Positions 60,392 through 64,000 of a DNA stretch of 64,000 bases are shown here, one piece after another. The stretch spans positions 62,001-126,000 of the forward strand of contig NZ_JBHLJR010000004.1 in NCBI RefSeq assembly GCF_043677095.1, written 5' to 3'. How positions within the stretch are numbered: the first letter of the stretch is position 1; each line of letters begins with the position of its first letter. Origin of the DNA: Natronococcus roseus (GTDB taxonomy: Archaea; Halobacteriota; Halobacteria; Halobacteriales; Natrialbaceae). The notes under the pieces are model-generated. The model had not been told where the DNA came from, did not search any database, and saw only the letters and a list, made by a program, of their open reading frames with translations. The position numbers and the translations under genes are program-made.

Positions 60392-60994
60392 TCAGTTCGT
60401 CGATGGCGTCGATCGGTTCGGACCCCGAACCATCCCGGACCGGGGATCGAACTCGACGGCGCCGACGTCTGTCATCGCCGGGAGGTGGACGTGGTAGAGC
60501 GCGAGGCGGGCCTCGGAGCGCTCCGAGAGCGAGTTGACGTCTCGCTCGACCAGTTCGGCGGCGAGCGTCTCGACCGAGACCGCCCGATCCAGCTCCGCGA
60601 GCATCGCGTACAACTGGGTCCGGACAGGATGGACGAGGGTCTCGAGCTTCCGTCCGTCGGCCCGGTCGCCGTCCTCGAGCAGGCCTGAGAGGTCGGCGAC
60701 CGGGAACGATCGCTCGACGGTTCGGCAGGCGGTCTCGCCGTCCCACTCGAGGATCCCGTGGTCGGCCAGCCGCGGCAGGTGGTTGTGGACGAGCCCGATC
60801 CGGATCTCCTCCGGGTCGGCCGACTCCCGGGCCGCGACGGCGTCGACGAGCTCCTCGAGAGTGTGCGCCCCGTTCTCGAGGGCCGCCAGTAAGTGAATTC
60901 GTCTCGGATGTCGGAGTGTATCGTACCACTCCCGCGAGACGGCTGCCAATCCCCCTTGTGCCCCGTCGCCACTAGTCTGTGCGTCCGAGCTCAT
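60392..60994 (-). CDS. Regulatory protein with two DUF7344-like winged-helix repeats
   Basis: The 200-residue protein has two similar halves: LRHPRRIHLLAALENGAHTLEELVDAVAARE and LVHPVRTQLYAMLAELDRAVSVETLAAELVERD, each followed by HLPRLADHGILEWD-type and HLPAMTDVGAVEFD-type recognition regions. Haloarchaeal DUF7344 proteins are regulators with unknown targets. An AT-rich promoter lies upstream (about 61055-61068). Confidence 0.8.
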   Translation of the reverse strand: MSSDAQTSGDGAQGGLAAVSREWYDTLRHPRRIHLLAALENGAHTLEELVDAVAARESADPEEIRIGLVHNHLPRLADHGILEWDGETACRTVERSFPVADLSGLLEDGDRADGRKLETLVHPVRTQLYAMLAELDRAVSVETLAAELVERDVNSLSERSEARLALYHVHLPAMTDVGAVEFDPRSGMVRGPNRSTPSTN

Positions 60995-61235
60995 TATACA
61001 AAGGCAGTACTGCTACGGGAATAAACCCGGTCCCGAAACAGTTTGGGTTAGTTTTCTTATACGTATGCGATAATCACGTGAAACCCGTCCGCTGACCGGC
61101 GACAGAAGGCGACTCCGCCGATCGGAGCTGCTCGTCGGGACGTCGTCGATCGGACGCGCCCGGGTTTCGACCGATTCGAACGCGACGGGACTCGAGTGCG
61201 GGTATTTTTTGCATCTCGGGGGCGTAGCTGAACGC

Positions 61236-61565
61236 ATGTTCATCGTACGCGGTCGCGCGGGCGGAACCGAACTCACCGGAACGGTGTACGAACGGGGGGA
61301 GCGGCCGCCGTCGTTCCGGGGTGCACCCGACGAGGACGCCGCGTACGTCTGGATCTGCGACGAGTTCTACGAGGTCGACAGCGGCGGCAGCGTGCAGGTC
61401 GTCGACGGCCGGGAGGTCAACCTCGCCTTCGAGTCGCCGATGCCCCGCGGGTTCGACACCCGCGAGCAGGCCCTCGAGGCGGCCAAAGAGCACGTTCGTA
61501 CCCAGTTCGCCCGGATCGGCGTCGACCCGGAGTCGGTCGAACTCGAGGTCGAGCGGGACCCTTGA
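61236..61565 (+). CDS. Small haloarchaeal conserved protein (DUF7113-like)
   Basis: The 109-residue protein begins MFIVRGRAGGTELTGTVYERGE and contains YVWICDEFYEVDSGG and PMPRGFDTREQALEAAKEHVRTQFARIG. No motif suggests a catalytic role. The start was set at ATG 61236. The third, truncated copy of repeat family 1 lies 55 bp downstream. Confidence 0.65.
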   Translation: MFIVRGRAGGTELTGTVYERGERPPSFRGAPDEDAAYVWICDEFYEVDSGGSVQVVDGREVNLAFESPMPRGFDTREQALEAAKEHVRTQFARIGVDPESVELEVERDP

Positions 61566-61620
61566 TAGCCCCAATCACGTTGAACCTGGGTTCGTCGGAT
61601 CGCCACGGAGGAGTTCGAAC

Positions 61621-61713
61621 GGAACGTCTGGCTTTGAGTACGTAGCCTCGGCTATCCACTCCTGGGTAGGGCTGAAAGGGCCAGCGGCTTTCGCGGGACG
61701 TACGCGATACCAG
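61621..61713 (+). repeat. Dispersed structured repeat family 1, truncated copy 3
   Basis: GGAACGTCTGG, CTGGGTAGGGCTGAAAGGG and GGCTTTCGCGG are in the same order as in copies 1 and 2, but the long middle hairpin is reduced to a short loop (GGCCAGCGGC). The 3' half of the repeat is missing. Confidence 0.65.
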
Positions 61714-61916
61714 TTACCCCCCGTCTCTACCATCGTTCGAGGGAGCTCCCGAGGGCTCGAGGAGCCGACCGGTTCGAAACGGCTTGCTGCCGGTGACACC
61801 TGAAGGGGTTATCCCGTTCGACCACCGAGGACCGATATGCAGTGGTGCGACCAGCCGACGGGACTGCCCGAAAATGAGCGTTTGGGAACTGAAGCCCGAG
61901 TCCGGAGGAGAGCAGC
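61714..61916. other. Spacer between repeat copy 3 and rnhA
   Basis: I see no gene or hairpin here apart from the GGAGGAG ribosome-binding site just before rnhA (about 61904-61910). Confidence 0.5.
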
Positions 61917-62570
61917 GTGACCGACGACTCCCTCCCGGCCGAACACCTCCCGCCGCTCGCCGCGCTCGTTGACGAGGTCCTCGCGGAGGTCGGCTACGAG
62001 GTGGCGGCCGCCACCGACGCCGTCGACGACGCCGTCCCCGGCTACGGCGGGCTATTCGATCCCGCGACCACCCGGGACGAGTTGCGCTCCGCACTCGAGG
62101 AGCTGCTGGCGTCGGGGCTCAGCCGGCCACCCACCCCCGAGCCGACGGGTGACGCCTTCGTCCTCTACGTCGACGGCAGTTCGCGCGGGAATCCCGGCCC
62201 CGCAGGAGCGGGCGCCGTTATCGTGGACGCTTCGGGGGATCAACTCGCCCGCCTCGGCCGACCCGTCGGCTCCCGGGCGGGGAACAACACGGCTGAGTAC
62301 GTCGCCCTCCAGCTCGGGCTCTCCGAACTGCTGGCTCGCTACGAGCCGCGCAGGCTCGAGGTGCGTATCGACTCGATGACGGTCATCCGGGACGTCTGGG
62401 GCGGCGAGGACCCGACGGAGCCGGGCGTCGAGGCCTACAGCGAGGCCGTCGCGGACGCGCTCTCGAGCGTCCCAAACCACCGCTACACGCACCTGGCCGA
62501 CAGCGACCCGAACCCCGCCGACGCGCTGGCGACGGTGGGCGCCGATATCGCGGCGTTCGGACCGGGGTAG
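61917..62570 (+). CDS. rnhA: Ribonuclease HI
   Basis: The 217-residue protein (GTG start, preceded by GGAGGAG) has a 75-residue N-terminal helical domain and the RNase H core: catalytic D86 (YVDGSSRGNPG), E127 (NNTAEYVAL), D152 (RIDSMTVI) and D202 (NPADALA). It cleaves RNA in RNA:DNA hybrids. The position about 1.3 kb before an Orc1/Cdc6 gene and an origin-like region may reflect the replication neighbourhood. Confidence 0.92.
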   Translation: MTDDSLPAEHLPPLAALVDEVLAEVGYEVAAATDAVDDAVPGYGGLFDPATTRDELRSALEELLASGLSRPPTPEPTGDAFVLYVDGSSRGNPGPAGAGAVIVDASGDQLARLGRPVGSRAGNNTAEYVALQLGLSELLARYEPRRLEVRIDSMTVIRDVWGGEDPTEPGVEAYSEAVADALSSVPNHRYTHLADSDPNPADALATVGADIAAFGPG

Positions 62571-62733
62571 CAGCCGGCGGACTCGATTACTGTTCTTCTG
62601 GCGGAGTGAAAATCTATGCTCCTTGGTAGTGAATAGTAGTATGTTTTCTTTGCTCAGAACTCATGTGAAAATTACTCTGTGTAAAGGTGGACGGCGTATC
62701 AGGCGTCGAACCGAACTCGGTCCGATTTTTCTT

Positions 62734-63012
62734 CCTGCGGTGGCGTGCGCTGTCGATCGACCGAGCATAAGTGAGGGTGATCGACGATGCTGCGCGAGGG
62801 ATGAGCGAACAGTGTGAGCGAATCGGCTGGGGAGGGCGTGGTGAACCCCTGTATTCGGGTGAACAGGACCTGCTACCCGTCGTATCACCGCGAAAGCCCC
62901 TGGCCCACTCGAGGGAGGCGCGCAGCGAGCCGCAGCCCTCGAGCGGGCCAGCCCCTTTCAGTCCCACCCGGCAGCGGCTGGTTAAGGGTGCAGATACAAC
63001 ACCGGACGTTCC
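62734..63012 (-). repeat. Dispersed structured repeat family 1, copy 2 (inverted)
   Basis: Read on the minus strand it starts GGAACGTCCGG and has GGGTGGGACTGAAAGG, the hairpin GGCCCGCTCGAG to CTCGAGTGGGCC, GGGCTTTCGCGGT, CACGCCCTCCCCAGCCGA, and ends with GTCGATC/GATCGAC and ACAGCGCACGCCACC. The order matches copy 1. The loop of the central hairpin is much shorter than in copy 1. Confidence 0.75.
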
Positions 63013-63164
63013 ATACACATAGGACGATATCGCTGTATTCCTTTGTGTGCCGTGTCGACACGATCTGCAACCGACTAAGGCATCCAGGGGGAAGGTGTAG
63101 TACGTGAATCGAAAGGTCTCGTAAGAGTCAATGAGAGACCAACCGGAAACAGCGACAAAGAAGA

Positions 63165-63182
63165 CACCACCGTTTCCGGAGC
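63165..63182 (+). repeat. Origin box 1 (direct)
   Basis: CACCACCGTTTCCGGAGC, the best match to the box consensus ACCAnnGTTTCCGGAGCTA. Confidence 0.7.
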
Positions 63183-63285
63183 AAATACCGTTGAGATCTA
63201 CGGTATATAGTGGATTCGGTCGGATAGTAATTCACTGGATATTGGGGTTCTCCCCGAGTTCAGAACTCTTTGAGGATTGCTACAT

Positions 63286-63301
63286 ACCATCGTTTCCGGA
63301 G
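63286..63301 (+). repeat. Origin box 2 (direct)
   Basis: ACCATCGTTTCCGGAG followed by TTTCC. Confidence 0.65.
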
Positions 63302-63545
63302 TTTCCTGAGGGAGAGAGCTGCCTTGGTACTATTTTAGTTGGCTATTGTTCGTGTCGGAGGTTCGTCAGTCAATGCGTCTTGAAGTCCAGGACAGTGACG
63401 TGGAACCGGGGATACACCCCGTACTCAGACGAGTTCGAAGCCGAGCCCACGGACAAGTCCCACCTCAATGAAGCGAGCAGGTGTGAGCCTCGAGCGAGTA
63501 GGATGGAAGAGTTGACTGGCGGCTCCATAGGAACCTCTTCCTCTA

Positions 63546-63562
63546 TCATTTCCGGAGCTATT
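63546..63562 (+). repeat. Origin box 3 (direct)
   Basis: TCATTTCCGGAGCTATT; the ACCA element is degenerate here. Confidence 0.6.
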
Positions 63563-63584
63563 GCCGGGAGCGTTTGAACACACA

Positions 63585-63606
63585 CACCACTGCTTCCGGA
63601 GCTATC
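63585..63606 (+). repeat. Origin box 4 (direct)
   Basis: CACCACTGCTTCCGGAGCTA, spaced about 39 bp from box 3. Confidence 0.7.
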
Positions 63607-63609
63607 TTA

Positions 63610-63765
63610 CGAGAGAGCGACCAGGAACACTGAAACCAATAAGTACCTAGATATCAACGAAATATAGATTCTTCTAGCATTTGTTTACCTACTACGGTCC
63701 ATATTAGTAGCGTCTTGTATTAAAAGTTGGCTACCTGTAGATATCTCCGTAGTCGTCTGTGGATT
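63610..63765. other. AT-rich segment, candidate unwinding element
   Basis: About 155 bp, roughly 60 percent A+T, in a genome that is otherwise GC-rich, between the direct and inverted boxes. Confidence 0.55.
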
Positions 63766-63767
63766 AT

Positions 63768-63784
63768 AGCTTCGGAACTGGTGG
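63768..63784 (-). repeat. Origin box 5 (inverted)
   Basis: On the minus strand it reads CCACCAGTTCCGAAGCT, matching box 1 with a one-base shorter spacer. Confidence 0.6.
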
Positions 63785-63809
63785 GGAGAGTGTGTTTTAT
63801 AAGTGTGCT

Positions 63810-63827
63810 AGCTCCGGAACCCCTGGT
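63810..63827 (-). repeat. Origin box 6 (inverted)
   Basis: On the minus strand it reads ACCAGGGGTTCCGGAGCT, the full core TTCCGGAGCT. Confidence 0.65.
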
Positions 63828-63850
63828 CCACTTGATCTTATAAGTCTTTA

Positions 63851-63867
63851 AGCTTCGGAAGCTAAGG
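63851..63867 (-). repeat. Origin box 7 (inverted)
   Basis: On the minus strand it reads CCTTAGCTTCCGAAGCT, the most diverged copy. Confidence 0.55.
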
Positions 63868-63908
63868 AACTAGTGGTTTTATCGTAGTTGAAATAAGTAC
63901 ATGTCCCT

Positions 63909-64000
63909 ATGGGAATGTTCGAGCGCGATCAGCAGGTATTCGCGAACGCCGAACCTCTTGATGATTCCTACGAACCCGAGGATATCCGTGAACGAGACGA
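63909..64000 (+). CDS. Orc1/Cdc6 family replication initiator, N-terminal start (partial)
   Basis: The frame from ATG 63909 (MGMFERDQQVF, with ATG 63915 as an alternative) continues ANAEPLDDSYEPEDIRERD to the right edge. The pattern FERDxxVF...PLxxSYxPEDIxxRD is the start of haloarchaeal Orc1/Cdc6 AAA+ initiators, just before the ATPase domain. Only 30 codons are present, so the ATPase and winged-helix parts cannot be checked. Confidence 0.75.
   Translation, partial: MGMFERDQQVFANAEPLDDSYEPEDIRERD

Larger units (their letters stand above)
63165..63867. other. Candidate chromosomal replication origin with AT-rich unwinding region
   Basis: Four direct boxes (63165, 63286, 63546, 63585) and three inverted boxes (63768, 63810, 63851) face each other across an AT-rich, gene-free segment (about 63610-63765), immediately upstream of an Orc1/Cdc6 gene. 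This is the typical plan of haloarchaeal origins (origin recognition boxes around an unwinding element, next to the initiator gene). The core TTCCGGAGC differs from the GGAAAC-type boxes I know, so a specific initiator-box pair is likely. Confidence 0.7.
62571..63908. other. Gene-free 1.3-kb region before orc1/cdc6
   Basis: This stretch holds copy 2 of repeat family 1 (62734-63012) and the candidate origin (63165-63867). GC content falls strongly toward the right. Apparent ORFs, such as a 148-codon frame at 63131-63577, run through the box repeats and have atypical composition, so they were not called as genes. Confidence 0.7.

Noticed and set aside
63131..63577. A 148-codon open frame before orc1/cdc6
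   Set aside because: It runs through origin boxes 1-3, has atypical composition for this genome and lacks a convincing start signal.

Overview
The window is about 64 kb of a haloarchaeal chromosome. The evidence is a GC-rich sequence, strongly acidic proteins rich in D and E, twin-arginine signal peptides, archaeal lipoboxes, HalOD1, amphi-Trp and DUF63-type families that are typical of Halobacteria, near-leaderless transcripts with TATA boxes about 25-30 nt before the start codon, and an Orc1/Cdc6 gene beside an AT-rich origin-like region. The repertoire and the repeats suggest the Natrialbales (Natrinema/Haloterrigena/Natronococcus-like), but the genus cannot be fixed from sequence alone. 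Many genes here are chromosomal housekeeping genes (HMG-CoA reductase, isocitrate dehydrogenase, methionine aminopeptidase, GatD, uridine kinase), so a chromosome is more likely than a small plasmid.

Layout. 1-5.1 kb: end of hmgA, a TrkA-type regulator, small membrane and zinc-ribbon proteins, a DoxX protein and an NRAMP-like transporter. 5.1-8.3 kb: a GNAT enzyme and a tandem pair of exported polysaccharide deacetylases, each preceded by a same-length leader ORF. 8.5-13.7 kb: icd, a plant-type asparaginase, map, zinc micro-proteins and a HIT hydrolase. 13.7-14.7 kb: a broken mscS. 14.8-20.4 kb: cupin, glutaredoxin, tRNA methylthiotransferase, SDR, AI-2E permease, DUF547 and amphi-Trp proteins. 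20.5-26.1 kb: a loose nucleoside/pentose cluster (nucleoside phosphorylase, PfkB sugar kinase, ribose-1,5-bisphosphate isomerase, deoC) that fits the haloarchaeal non-carboxylating pentose bisphosphate route. 26.1-26.4 kb: a palindrome-bounded IS200/IS605-derived remnant. 26.5-30.5 kb: two paralogous surface beta-propeller proteins with very long acidic stalks and PGF-CTERM-like ends. 31-36 kb: a K+ channel, a patatin lipase and two membrane TrkA-C proteins. 36-44 kb: ubiquitin-like MoaD/SAMP protein, GNATs, gatD, regulators, a Vms1-type hydrolase and repeat-rich spacers. 44-47 kb: udk and the DgcN/DgcA pair for D-glutamate use. 47-58 kb: TauE/SafE permease, a His-rich exported protein, two paralogous membrane proteins, FxLYD lipoproteins around a halocyanin and an HPP protein, PspA, and a WbqC/deacetylase surface-sugar pair. 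58-62.6 kb: a HerA-like ATPase, regulators and RNase HI. 62.6-64 kb: a gene-free stretch that ends in the start of orc1/cdc6.

Main points of interest. (1) A candidate replication origin at about 63.16-63.87 kb: four direct and three inverted copies of a TTCCGGAGC-core box flank an AT-rich segment immediately upstream of orc1/cdc6. (2) A dispersed structured repeat with three copies (43.67-44.04 kb, 61.62-61.71 kb, 62.73-63.01 kb) whose stems change in a compensatory way. (3) A second, shorter hairpin repeat family (37.04 and 44.91 kb), also with compensatory base pairs. (4) Two 53-codon leader ORFs whose stop codon abuts the ATG of each deacetylase. I saw no CRISPR array, rRNA or complete tRNA gene, and no intact transposase.
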